64,000 nucleotides of DNA from an uncultured beta proteobacterium (lineage in GTDB: Bacteria > Pseudomonadota > Gammaproteobacteria > Burkholderiales > Burkholderiaceae_C), in the NCBI GenBank assembly GCA_903920695.1, contig CAIXNB010000075.1, forward strand, positions 20,715-84,714, given 5' to 3'. Position numbers and translations under genes: made by a program. The first letter of the stretch is position 1, and every line of letters starts with the position of its first letter. Below the pieces are notes generated by a model that had not been told where the DNA came from, searched no databases, and saw nothing but the letters and a program-made list of their open reading frames with translations. Shown here one piece after another: positions 47,363 through 56,942 of this stretch.

Positions 47363-49282
47363 TTAAATTTTGAGTGTTGTGAGCAGTTCTGCAACCGAGG
47401 CAGCAAGAGATCGGTTGCTACAGTCCAGTGTAACGTCAGCTTGCTCCGGAACTTCGTAGGGGCTGTTGATTCCTGTCATATTTGGCAACTGTCCATTGCG
47501 TGCCTTTCGATATAGCCCTTTGGCGTCCCGCTTCTCGCACACCTCTAACGACGTGCTCACGTAGACCTCAACAAAGTTATCGGGACCAATCAGGTCCCTG
47601 GCCATTTGCCGTTCTCTCGTGAAGGGCGAGATGAATGCCGTCATCACAATCACCCCGGCATCCATCATCAGTTTGGCAACCTCGGCAATGCGTCGGATGT
47701 TTTCCACCCGATCCGCATCGGTAAAGCCCAGGTCCTTGTTCAGGCCCTGGCGGATGTTGTCGCCGTCCAGAACATAAGTGCGCCGACCCCGTGCGTACAG
47801 CGCCACTTCCAGCGCATTGGCGAGGGTGGATTTCCCGGAGCCGGACAGGCCGGTGAACCAGATGACCCGGCCCGGGTGACCGTTAAGCTTTTCACGCTCC
47901 ATCCGCGTGATGGACAGTGCTTGCTTGTGGACGTTTTGCGAACGACGCAGGCTGTGACGAATCATGCCGGCAGCCACCGTGGCATGACTAAGGCGGTCAA
48001 TCAGAATGAAACCGCCGAGCGTGCGGGAGCTTTGGTAGTTGTCAACTACCAGCGGTTTGCTGGTGGCGATGTTGCAGACGCTGATGTCGTTGAGAGCTAA
48101 CTTGGTGCTGGCTTCGTGGGCCAGTGTGTTGATGTCGATGCGGTGCTTGATGTTGGTGATGGACGCGCCCGCCCATTGTGTTGCCAGTTTGATGTCGTAG
48201 CTGCGGCCAACAAGACCAGCCTCTTCGCTCATCCACACCAGCACGCATTCAAACTGGTCACTGGTCTCCAGCGGGCTTTGACTCAGGGAGATGACGTCGC
48301 CGCGTGAAGCGTCAATTTCCTTGTCCAGTGTGAGGGTTACTGCGTCGCCGGCACAGGCTTGTGAAAGCGAACCGTTCATGGTGACGATGTCAGCAACCTT
48401 CGCGCACTGGCCCGTGGCGGTGACACGAATTGGGTCGCCCACTTTGACACGACCTTCCGCGATCGTGCCGCTCAGGCCGCGAAATCCGGCGTCAGGCCGA
48501 TTCACCCATTGCACCGGAAAGACCAAGCGCTCTGAAGTCTGCCGCTCTACCGGAAGCGTCTCCAGATACCCCATCAGGGTCGGACCGCTATACCAGGCGG
48601 TATTGACTGAGCGCCGGGTGATGTTGTCGCCTTTGAGCGCACTGAGCGGTATAGCGGTCACATTGGAAAAACCCAGCGTTTGCGCGAATTGTGCGAAGCA
48701 CTCCTTGATGCGCTCGAAGACACTTGCATCAAAGCCCACCAGATCCATCTTGTTGACAGCCAAAACAACCTGGCGAATGCCCATTAGTGAAACCAGATAG
48801 GCGTGCCGCCGGGTTTGTGTAAGCACACCCAACCGCGCATCCACCAGCAAGAGGGCGGCCTCAGCGGTGGAAGCACCCGTCACCATGTTGCGCGTGTACT
48901 GTTCATGCCCCGGCGTGTCGGCCACAATGAATTTGCGCTTGCTGGTGGCGAAGAAGCGATAGGCCACGTCGATGGTGATGCCCTGCTCGCGCTCAGCCGC
49001 GAGACCGTCGACGAGCAATGCAAAATCAATGTCGTCGCCTTGCGTGCCGTATTTTTTGGATTCGATCTTGAGAGTGGCGATTTGGTCGTCGAACAACTGT
49101 TGCGAATCCCAGAGCAAGCGACCAATCAGCGTGCTCTTGCCGTCATCAACGCTGCCGCAGGTGATGAAACGCAGCAGGTCCTGGCCCTGTTGCTGTTGAA
49201 GAAAGGCCTCGATGCTGGTTGGTCGAGCCACCGCCGGTCTGTGGCTCTCCAAATCTGAAGTGAGCTTGGGCTTGCGCGACAT
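47363..49282 (-). CDS. cysNC: Bifunctional sulfate adenylyltransferase subunit 1 / adenylylsulfate kinase
   Basis: CGSVDDGKSTLIGRLLWDS GTPase domain; C-terminal VIWFTGLSGSGKSTLANALE and DGDNIRQGLNKDLGF APS-kinase domain. Confidence 0.95.
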   Translation of the reverse strand: MSRKPKLTSDLESHRPAVARPTSIEAFLQQQQGQDLLRFITCGSVDDGKSTLIGRLLWDSQQLFDDQIATLKIESKKYGTQGDDIDFALLVDGLAAEREQGITIDVAYRFFATSKRKFIVADTPGHEQYTRNMVTGASTAEAALLLVDARLGVLTQTRRHAYLVSLMGIRQVVLAVNKMDLVGFDASVFERIKECFAQFAQTLGFSNVTAIPLSALKGDNITRRSVNTAWYSGPTLMGYLETLPVERQTSERLVFPVQWVNRPDAGFRGLSGTIAEGRVKVGDPIRVTATGQCAKVADIVTMNGSLSQACAGDAVTLTLDKEIDASRGDVISLSQSPLETSDQFECVLVWMSEEAGLVGRSYDIKLATQWAGASITNIKHRIDINTLAHEASTKLALNDISVCNIATSKPLVVDNYQSSRTLGGFILIDRLSHATVAAGMIRHSLRRSQNVHKQALSITRMEREKLNGHPGRVIWFTGLSGSGKSTLANALEVALYARGRRTYVLDGDNIRQGLNKDLGFTDADRVENIRRIAEVAKLMMDAGVIVMTAFISPFTRERQMARDLIGPDNFVEVYVSTSLEVCEKRDAKGLYRKARNGQLPNMTGINSPYEVPEQADVTLDCSNRSLAASVAELLTTLKI

Positions 49283-50730
49283 CAGAAATAGCCCTCCTGT
49301 TTTTTCTTTTCCATACTCGCAGTGGAATCGGAATCGATGGCCCGGCCTTGCCGCTCGGTACTGCGGGCATGAATGAGTTCAATAATGATCTCCGGGACAT
49401 TGCTGGCTTGCGATTCCACAGCACCGGTCAAGGGGTAGCAGCCAAGTGTGCGAAACCGCACTTGCCGGGCCTGGATTTCTTCGCCGGGTAGCAGACGCAT
49501 GCGGGCATCGTCAACCAGCAACATCATGCCATCGCGAACCACCACCGGTCGCTCCTTGGCAAAGTAGAGCGGCACGACCGGAATACTCTCCTGGTGGATG
49601 TATTGCCAGATATCGATTTCCGTCCAGTTGGAAAGTGGAAAGACCCGGATGCTCTGACCTTTGCTTTTGCGGGTGTTGTAGAGATTCCAGAGTTCGGGAC
49701 GCTGGTTCTTTGGATCCCAGTGGTGGCTCGCGGTGCGGAATGAGAAGATGCGCTCCTTGGCGCGGGATTTTTCTTCGTCACGCCGGGCGCCGCCAAATGC
49801 AACATCGAATTTGTAGTGGTTCAGCGCCTGTTTAAGTCCTTCGGTCTTGGTGATGTCAGTGTGCAAGGCCGAACCGTGGTCGAACGGATTGATGTCTTTG
49901 GCGATGGCGTCAGGGTTGGTATGCACCAGCAATTTCATGCCGCTGTGACGCACCATAAGATCACGAAAGAGATACATCTCCTGAAATTTCCAACGCGTAT
50001 CCACATGCAGCAGAGGAAATGGCGGGCGTGCTGGAAAAAAAGCTTTGCGCGCCAGATGCAACATGACGGCGCTGTCTTTGCCGACCGAATACAGCATGAC
50101 GGGGTTCTCGGACTCGGCGACGGCTTCTCGAAGAATGTGAATGCTTTCGGCCTCCAGTCGTTTGAGATGGGGGGTGTGGGTCGCGCCGCCAGAGCCCGCA
50201 CGGGTAACTGCTTGTTCGTCAAGCACAGGTGGGTAGCTCAACAGGTTAAACCCTATCTCGGCGATGGCAGACGCATGTCGGACCAGGCTGACCAGGCGGC
50301 CATGAGGGAAGGCAGCTATGGGCTTGCTGATGTGCGCCTGGAGCAGCGTTAAGGCCGTCTGCAGGCTTTTTTGCGTGTCCGTGGAGGCTTCCAGCGGCAC
50401 CCAGTAACGCGCCCCCCGCGCATCATTGGCGTGAAGGCAATCGTTACCGCCCGGCAACAGACAAAGCTGCACATACACCACCAGCAGTCGATTCTTGCGG
50501 GCTTGTTGGGCTTGCCAAGTAAGCACGCAGGGTATCGGCTTGCGACCAAATTCGTCCTCCAGATCTTCCAATTTCAACGCAGCAGGCAGAATGGCGAGTT
50601 CATGCAGACGCCGTTCGGCTGTGCGCTTGGTAGCGGCTTGCCCAAGCTTGTTTAGATGCTGGAAAGCACGCTCCGTGTCCCAGACCACCGGCGCATCCAA
50701 ACCATGAAGTTCAGAACTTTTTAGAGTCAT
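49282..50730 (-). CDS. cysD: Sulfate adenylyltransferase subunit 2 with ~185-aa N-terminal extension
   Basis: [57 protein letters not shown]-terminal KKKQEGYF; unassigned N-terminal region. Confidence 0.93.
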   Translation of the reverse strand: MTLKSSELHGLDAPVVWDTERAFQHLNKLGQAATKRTAERRLHELAILPAALKLEDLEDEFGRKPIPCVLTWQAQQARKNRLLVVYVQLCLLPGGNDCLHANDARGARYWVPLEASTDTQKSLQTALTLLQAHISKPIAAFPHGRLVSLVRHASAIAEIGFNLLSYPPVLDEQAVTRAGSGGATHTPHLKRLEAESIHILREAVAESENPVMLYSVGKDSAVMLHLARKAFFPARPPFPLLHVDTRWKFQEMYLFRDLMVRHSGMKLLVHTNPDAIAKDINPFDHGSALHTDITKTEGLKQALNHYKFDVAFGGARRDEEKSRAKERIFSFRTASHHWDPKNQRPELWNLYNTRKSKGQSIRVFPLSNWTEIDIWQYIHQESIPVVPLYFAKERPVVVRDGMMLLVDDARMRLLPGEEIQARQVRFRTLGCYPLTGAVESQASNVPEIIIELIHARSTERQGRAIDSDSTASMEKKKQEGYF

Positions 50731-51008
50731 TGTCTTGTCGCAATTTGCAATATGTCGGAAAATTGTAATCTAAAAAATTAATTGGTCCATTTTATTTGGC
50801 TATTTATGAGTATATGATTGATTGCGACACAAGGCATTGGCGATTTATTGCTGGGGAGTGATGTGATCGATAGCAGTTACACCGTTGCCGACGATGCCCA
50901 TTAAGGTAACCGTCCAAATGGGCCGCGGCGTCTCAATAACGGAAACTCTCAAAGACTCACCCCGGCCGTTGTTTCTTCCAACCCAACCTAGTTCACAGGA
51001 GCAATCAA

Positions 51009-51845
51009 ATGACAATCGATCGCCGTACCACCCTCTCCGGTCTTGCCGCCGGCGCAATGGGCCTGATGGTTCCGCTTATCTCCAACGCACAGGCCGGAGG
51101 CACACTCGACCAGATCAAGCAGCGCGGCACTCTGCGCGTGGGCGTGACGCAGGCGCCGCCGTGGTTTTCCAAAGACCCGAAGAACGGCGAATGGTCGTCA
51201 GGTGTTGGCGTTTCGCTGGGCAAGGCGATGGCCGCAGCGCTCGCCGTCAAGTTCGAACCGATCGAGGTGACTTGGGGCACAGCGATTGCCGCACTGCAGA
51301 GCAACAAGATCGACATCATGTACATGATGGACGCCACGCCCGAGCGCGCCCAAGCCGTAGACTTTCCGCAGGCTCCGCTGTTGTACTACTCATTGGCGGT
51401 ACTGGCGCGCGACGACTTGGCCGCCGCCAAATGGTCCGACCTGAACCAGCCGAGCGTGCGCATCGCCGTGCCGCAAGCCAGCAGCATGGACAAATTCCTT
51501 TCAGAAAACGTGTCAAAAGCGACGATCCAACGCTTCCCGGGCAACCCGGAGGCCATTGCCGCGTTTCAAGCGGGCCGGGCAGACGCAGTTTGCCTGTTTC
51601 ATCCACCGCTGTTGGCCGCACGCCAGAAGCTTGGCACAGGCAAGATCGTGGTGCCCACGCCAGCACAATCACAGGCTTCCAGCGCGGCCGTGCGCAAGGA
51701 AGACAAGGCCTTTCTGGCCTTTGTGGACAAGGCCCTGGCCACCCACTACAAGAGCGGGCAGACGCAGAAGTGGTACGACGAGTTTCTGCTTGGATTCGGG
51801 CTGGACCCCAAGGCGTCACCGCCGGTGATGAAAGAAATGCTCTGA
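51009..51845 (+). CDS. Amino-acid ABC transporter substrate-binding protein
   Basis: TLDQIKQRGTLRVGVTQAPPWFSKDPKNGEWSSGVGVSLGKAMAA. Confidence 0.88.
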   Translation: MTIDRRTTLSGLAAGAMGLMVPLISNAQAGGTLDQIKQRGTLRVGVTQAPPWFSKDPKNGEWSSGVGVSLGKAMAAALAVKFEPIEVTWGTAIAALQSNKIDIMYMMDATPERAQAVDFPQAPLLYYSLAVLARDDLAAAKWSDLNQPSVRIAVPQASSMDKFLSENVSKATIQRFPGNPEAIAAFQAGRADAVCLFHPPLLAARQKLGTGKIVVPTPAQSQASSAAVRKEDKAFLAFVDKALATHYKSGQTQKWYDEFLLGFGLDPKASPPVMKEML

Positions 51846-51869
51846 TAAATCTGTAGTGACGGATCGCCC

Positions 51870-52547
51870 TTGTACCACTGGGACTTCGCACCTGTTCTGT
51901 CCAACTCGGGCTTTTTGGCCCAGGGACTGGCCAACACGCTAAAGGTGACTGGCACGGCGCTTGCCTTTGGCGTGCCGCTGGGCTTGGGGTTAGCTCTTTT
52001 GCGGCTCTCAACCCGGCGATACCTGTCGTGGCCGGCGGGTCTCATCATTGAGTTCTTTCGTACCACGCCGCCGCTGGTGCAATTGTTCTGGTTCTTCTTT
52101 GCCCTGCCGATCTTAATAAGGGTGGAGATGACACCGTTTGTGGCGGCAGCGCTGACATTTTCCATACAGTCGTCTGCCTTCTTTGCCGAGGTGTTTCGGG
52201 GCGGCATCGCATCGATCGACCGCGGCCAGTGGGAGGCGGCGCGCGCGATTGGCATGACACATTCGCAGTCGATGCGCCGCATCATCCTGCCGCAGGCCGT
52301 CAAGCGGATGATTCCGGCCTTCATGGAGCGGTCGATCGAATTGATGAAGACGACCACGCTGGTGGCCACCGTGTCTTATGCGGACCTGCTGTTTCAGGCC
52401 AACGAGTTGGCGCAAAAAACTTTTCGGCCGCTGGAAGTGTTTACCGTCACGGCGTTGATCTATTTTGTTTTCATCTCGATCACGAGCCTGCTGGCGCACC
52501 GACTTGAGCGCCGGCTTGCCGTCAGTGGCGAGAGCACCGTCCACTAA
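51870..52547 (+). CDS. Polar amino-acid ABC transporter permease
   Basis: FFRTTPPLVQLFWFFFALP, FFAEVFRGGIASIDRGQWEAARAIGMTHSQSMRRIILPQA; probable TTG start. Confidence 0.92.
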   Translation: MYHWDFAPVLSNSGFLAQGLANTLKVTGTALAFGVPLGLGLALLRLSTRRYLSWPAGLIIEFFRTTPPLVQLFWFFFALPILIRVEMTPFVAAALTFSIQSSAFFAEVFRGGIASIDRGQWEAARAIGMTHSQSMRRIILPQAVKRMIPAFMERSIELMKTTTLVATVSYADLLFQANELAQKTFRPLEVFTVTALIYFVFISITSLLAHRLERRLAVSGESTVH

Positions 52548-52556
52548 GGCGCGCAG

Positions 52557-53222
52557 ATGGCCTACCGCTGGGACTTTACTTCTGTCTTTTCCAACACGGA
52601 CGCGCTAATCGCGGGCGTGGCGGGAACCTTGAGGATTTTTGCGATCTGCCTGGTGCTGGGCCTGGGCCTGGGTCTGCTGCTGGGACTGGCGCGTTATTCG
52701 AAGCGCAGGGTGTTTTACCTGCCTGCAAGCCTTTTTGTCGAGTTCTTTCGAAATACACCGGTGCTGGTGCAGATTCTGTGGTTCTACTTTGCGCTGCCGA
52801 TGCTGGTGCCGTTCGAGATCAGCCCGCTGATGGCTGCGGCCCTTGGAATATCACTCAACTCGGGGGCATTTTCCGGGGAGATTTTCCGTGCTGGAATCCA
52901 ATCCATCGAGCGCGGCCAATGGGAGGCAGCGCACGCGATTGGCATGAGCAGCGCGCAAGCAATGCGCCGCATCATCCTGCCGCAGGCTGTCAAACGCATG
53001 CTTCCGGCGCTGACGAACCGCTGCATCGAGATCTTTAAAATGTCTACGCTCGCGTCCGCCGTGGCTTATGTGGAATTGCTGCAGCAGGGCAAACTGATTG
53101 CCTCAATCAACTACAACCCGATCGAGACCTACACCGTAATCGCCTTGATCTTCTTTGCCGTGCTGTACCCGCTGGTGCAGGCCACTTATGTGCTCGAGCG
53201 CAAGCTGCGCCAGTCTGACTGA
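52557..53222 (+). CDS. Polar amino-acid ABC transporter permease (paralogue)
   Basis: FFRNTPVLVQILWFYFALP, IFRAGIQSIERGQWEAAHAIGMSSAQAMRRIILPQA. Confidence 0.93.
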   Translation: MAYRWDFTSVFSNTDALIAGVAGTLRIFAICLVLGLGLGLLLGLARYSKRRVFYLPASLFVEFFRNTPVLVQILWFYFALPMLVPFEISPLMAAALGISLNSGAFSGEIFRAGIQSIERGQWEAAHAIGMSSAQAMRRIILPQAVKRMLPALTNRCIEIFKMSTLASAVAYVELLQQGKLIASINYNPIETYTVIALIFFAVLYPLVQATYVLERKLRQSD

Positions 53223-53223
53223 A

Positions 53224-54021
53224 ATGCCCATGACAAATACCATCGCGCCCTTGCTCCGCGTGACCGGCCTGCGCAAAAACTTTGGCCCGCTGGATGTTCT
53301 CAAAGGGATCAACCTCGATGTGGCGCCAGGTGAGTGCATCGCTATTTTGGGCGCGTCCGGTTCGGGCAAGAGCACGCTCTTGCGCTGCCTCAATTTCATG
53401 GAACTACCAAGCGCCGGATGCGTCGAACTGGCTGGGCAGGCGCTTGGCTCGGCGCGAAAGCGTGGGACCAACACCGAGCGTATCTACACCGAGGCCGAAT
53501 TGACAAGCGTGCGCCAGCGCGTAGGCATGGTGTTTCAGCAGTTCAACCTGTTCCCCCATATGACCGCCCTTCAAAATGTGATGGAAGGACTCCGCACGGT
53601 GCGCGGCATGGCGCGGGACAAGGCACGTGAGTTGGCTACCGCGCAACTGGCTCGTGTTGGGCTCGCGGACAAGGCGCTGACTTATCCCGCACGACTTTCA
53701 GGCGGGCAAAAGCAACGCGTAGCCATCGCCCGCGCACTGGCAATGGAGCCCCAACTCCTGCTGTTCGATGAACCGACCTCTGCGCTGGACCCGGAACTGG
53801 TTGGCGAAGTCCTGAGCGTAATCCGCGCGCTGGCTCAGGAAGGCCGTACGATGTTGCTGGTGACGCACGAGGTCGGCTTTGCTTACCACTTTGCCAGCCG
53901 GGTGCTCTTTATTGCCGACGGCGTCATTCATGAATCGGGTACGCCAGACGAAGTCCTCAAGCATCCGCGCCAAGTGCGTACGCAAGCCTTTCTCGCAAGT
54001 CACAACGAGTTCAGTTTCTAG
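53224..54021 (+). CDS. Amino-acid ABC transporter ATP-binding protein
   Basis: ILGASGSGKSTLLRCLNFME, LSGGQKQRVAIARALAMEPQLLLFDEPTSALDPELV; start trimmed to MPMTNT. Confidence 0.95.
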   Translation: MPMTNTIAPLLRVTGLRKNFGPLDVLKGINLDVAPGECIAILGASGSGKSTLLRCLNFMELPSAGCVELAGQALGSARKRGTNTERIYTEAELTSVRQRVGMVFQQFNLFPHMTALQNVMEGLRTVRGMARDKARELATAQLARVGLADKALTYPARLSGGQKQRVAIARALAMEPQLLLFDEPTSALDPELVGEVLSVIRALAQEGRTMLLVTHEVGFAYHFASRVLFIADGVIHESGTPDEVLKHPRQVRTQAFLASHNEFSF

Positions 54022-54042
54022 CTATTTCAGGAACATCTAACC

Positions 54043-54951
54043 ATGATTGCATTCACGTCCGAGAGCGCACAGGGCTATGTTGCGGATGCCCGCAATGACG
54101 CTGTGCTGATCTATGTCAACGGCGAGTTTTTTTTCCGCAATGAAGCAAAGGTTTCAATTTTTGACAGCGGCTTTGTACTGGGTGACGGCGTCTGGGAGGG
54201 CCTGCGTTTGGTGCGGGGGCATCTGATCAGCCTGGAAGCACATTTGGACCGACTATTTGAGGGGGCCGCGTCGATTGCGCTGGACATCGGCATGAACCGT
54301 GACCAAGTTCGAAGTGCAATACTTGCTACGCTGGAGCGCAACGGAATGACAGACGGCGCTCATGTGCGCCTAATGGTGACGCGTGGCATCAAGAAAACGG
54401 TGAACCAGGACCCGCGCTTTGTGATTGGCGGTGCGACCGTGGTGATCGTCGCTGAGTTCAAGATACCCAAGCCCGAAACCCGGGCGCGTGGTCTGGCGCT
54501 GCTGACCTCAACCTTTCGGACTAGCAACCCCGACGTGTTTGACCTGCGACTGAACTCACACAGCCGACTGAATCTGATCCAATCGCTGATTCAAGCAATC
54601 AATATGGGTGCCGACGAGGCGCTGATGCTCGACTCGCGTGGCTTTGTGGCGAGCTGCAACTCAACCAACTTCTTCATCGTGCGTCGAGGGGAACTCTGGA
54701 CTTCAACCGGCCTGTACAACTTTAAGGGCATCACACAGCAAAAGGTTATCGACGTCTGGCGCGCACAAGGGCGCGAGGCGCGCGAGTGCGACTTCACTCT
54801 GGCACAGGTCTACACAGCTGACGAGGCCTTCGTCACCGGAACCCTGGGCGGGGTCACACCGGTCACTAAGATTGACGGCCGTGCGATTGGCGACGGCAAA
54901 CCGGGTCCCATGACAGCCGAGGTGAGTGCCTTCTATCTACAGTCAAATTAA
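54043..54951 (+). CDS. Class IV PLP aminotransferase (BCAT / D-amino-acid aminotransferase-like)
   Basis: SIFDSGFVLGDGVWEGLRLVRG; SHSRLNLIQSLIQAINMGADEALMLDSRGFVASCNSTNFFIV. Confidence 0.92.
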   Translation: MIAFTSESAQGYVADARNDAVLIYVNGEFFFRNEAKVSIFDSGFVLGDGVWEGLRLVRGHLISLEAHLDRLFEGAASIALDIGMNRDQVRSAILATLERNGMTDGAHVRLMVTRGIKKTVNQDPRFVIGGATVVIVAEFKIPKPETRARGLALLTSTFRTSNPDVFDLRLNSHSRLNLIQSLIQAINMGADEALMLDSRGFVASCNSTNFFIVRRGELWTSTGLYNFKGITQQKVIDVWRAQGREARECDFTLAQVYTADEAFVTGTLGGVTPVTKIDGRAIGDGKPGPMTAEVSAFYLQSN

Positions 54952-54952
54952 T

Positions 54953-55086
54953 TGGGGGTACCAGGCCACGCTGCAGGGCCACGACGTGCGTTACGTGGAG
55001 GCCGACAGCGTGTTTGCGCATTACTGTCTGGCCAGCCCGGTTGAGCAGGCCAAATTGCTCAAGGGCATGCGGGAATCAAAATGCTG
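54953..55086 (+). pseudogene. Possible gene remnant at a locus junction
   Basis: Open frame WGYQATLQGHDVRYVEADSVFAHYCLASPVEQAKLLKGMRESKC* without a credible start, between convergent genes. Confidence 0.3.
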
Positions 55087-55124
55087 ATTTGGCATCGGGA
55101 TCTCCTAACTTTCCACCGAAATTA

Positions 55125-55670
55125 TCATCCGAAAAAATTGGTTACGTCAGAGAGGCGCTTCACAATGGCCGTTGCTCTGGTTTCTGCCAAACCGGCCGCC
55201 ACATACAGCAGATTACAGCCCACACCGGCAGCAATACCGGCCTCAATGTCAGTTTCTTTATCTCCAACCAAGATTGAGCTTGCAAGATCAAGCTGAAATT
55301 CAGCTTTTGCCTGCTGAAGCATTCCAGGTCCAGGCTTTCGATTAGGAGTATTCATCTTGTACTTCCCGATACCGTAATCAGGATGGAAAGGGCAATAATA
55401 GACCTTGGCGATATCGACATCCTGACGAAGGAATGTTTGACACATCCAATCGGTCAGTTCAAGAAATTCCTGCTCGGTGTAATACCCGCGACCAATACCC
55501 GCCTGATTGGTTATGACAAAGATCAAATAGCCGTGCCGCTTGGCTACTTTACATAATTCAAAGATGCCATCAATGAATTCAAAGTTATCCGGTTTGAAAA
55601 CATAGGCGTGATCGACGTTGATCACGCCGTCTCGGTCCAAAAAGAGAGCTTTTGGACGGGTCACTTCCAA
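55125..55670 (-). CDS. gmhB: D-glycero-D-manno-heptose 1,7-bisphosphate phosphatase (HAD family)
   Basis: KALFLDRDGVINVDHAYVF, VITNQAGIGRGYYTEQEF, YYCPFHPDYGIGKYKMNTPNRKPGPGML. Confidence 0.93.
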   Translation of the reverse strand: MEVTRPKALFLDRDGVINVDHAYVFKPDNFEFIDGIFELCKVAKRHGYLIFVITNQAGIGRGYYTEQEFLELTDWMCQTFLRQDVDIAKVYYCPFHPDYGIGKYKMNTPNRKPGPGMLQQAKAEFQLDLASSILVGDKETDIEAGIAAGVGCNLLYVAAGLAETRATAIVKRLSDVTNFFG

Positions 55671-56359
55671 ATACCAGCGAATTCGGTTTGCGCACGACTG
55701 TAATCCTCGGGAATTCCGATATCAATAAAATGACCATTGGTCACGAATAGATCAAACTGCCGCCTAGCCACAACCTTGCTCAAAAAATCCGACTCCAATG
55801 AAAATGGCTCATTCAACTCAAAATCTTGCAACATATCGGTTGGGAATACATAGCAACCAGCATTAATCAGGCCCGCCCCGCTCATGCCTTTCTCGGCGAA
55901 TCCAACAACGAGTCCCCGTTCGAGGTTGACGTCCAATCTTCCGTAACGCGCGGTATCGGTCAGCTCACGCGCAACGATAATCGGAGCGCGCCGTTTCTGC
56001 CAGTGACTTTCCAGGTTTGAAATTTCAAGATCAAGGTAAGTATCTCCATTGAACACAAACACATGATCAGCAGTGCATTGCGTCAGGGCCAGTCGCAGCG
56101 CCCCGCCGGTGCCTAAGGGCTCTGGTTCTATTTGATAAACCAGTTCAAGGCCCGCATACCTCGGACCAAAATATGACACTACCTTATCCGCCATGTAACC
56201 CAGCGAAAGCACCACGCGATGGAATCCCTTCTTGGCCAGCGATTTAAGCAGAATCTCCAGGAAAGGACGCCCGGCAACAGGAGCCATGGGTTTGGGCCAT
56301 TCCGGAACAACATGACGCAACCGGGTGCCCAACCCTCCCGCCAAAACTATTGCCTCCAT
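55661..56359 (-). CDS. hddC: Heptose-1-phosphate nucleotidyltransferase (HddC/WcbM-like)
   Basis: MEAIVLAGGLGTRLRHVVPEWPKPMAPVAGRPFLEILL; located in heptose gene set; start trimmed. Confidence 0.87.
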   Translation of the reverse strand: MEAIVLAGGLGTRLRHVVPEWPKPMAPVAGRPFLEILLKSLAKKGFHRVVLSLGYMADKVVSYFGPRYAGLELVYQIEPEPLGTGGALRLALTQCTADHVFVFNGDTYLDLEISNLESHWQKRRAPIIVARELTDTARYGRLDVNLERGLVVGFAEKGMSGAGLINAGCYVFPTDMLQDFELNEPFSLESDFLSKVVARRQFDLFVTNGHFIDIGIPEDYSRAQTEFAGIWK

Positions 56360-56363
56360 GAAT

Positions 56364-56942
56364 TCATGCCTTGAATATTGCGTTCTCGACCAATCCACAA
56401 AGTATGTGACCGATAACGAGATGACCTTCCTGTATCTTGGGTGTATCGGAAGATGGAACTTCCAGAATATGATCGCATCTTTCCTGCATGCTTCCGCGTC
56501 GACTGCCAGTCAGCCCAATGCAAATAAGTCCGCGAGTACGGGCCTCTTCAAATGCACGCAAGATATTTGGCGACTTGCCAGAGGTCGAGTAGCCAATGAA
56601 AACATCCCCCTTTTGGCCGAGTGCCTGTACTTGCCGCGAAAAAAGCTTCTCGTACCCATAGTCATTACCAATCGCTGTCAGTATGGAGGTGTCTGTCGTC
56701 AGCGCAATGGCCGGAAGTCCTGGCCGGTCAAATGCAAAGCGACTGACAAATTCTCCTGCAATATGTTGTGCATCAGCAGCACTGCCTCCGTTACCAGCTA
56801 GCAATAGTTTGCCCCCCTGCTGAAGGCTGTCAATGCATGCCTGTGCCGCTACACCAATTTTGACAAGTAACGCCTCGTCGGTTTGCATGCTTGACATCAC
56901 GCGACTTGCCTCTGAAATTTGAGAAAAAATATAAGCCTTCAT
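56364..56942 (-). CDS. gmhA: Phosphoheptose isomerase
   Basis: KLLLAGNGGSAADAQHIAGEFVSRF, DVFIGYSTSGKSPNILRAFEEA, LTGSRRGSM. Confidence 0.94.
   Translation of the reverse strand: MKAYIFSQISEASRVMSSMQTDEALLVKIGVAAQACIDSLQQGGKLLLAGNGGSAADAQHIAGEFVSRFAFDRPGLPAIALTTDTSILTAIGNDYGYEKLFSRQVQALGQKGDVFIGYSTSGKSPNILRAFEEARTRGLICIGLTGSRRGSMQERCDHILEVPSSDTPKIQEGHLVIGHILCGLVENAIFKA

Noticed and set aside
50885-51856. 323-aa plus-strand ORF overlapping the substrate-binding protein gene
   Set aside because: Arg/Gly-rich composition typical of an out-of-frame translation; the 51009 frame has clear SBP motifs.
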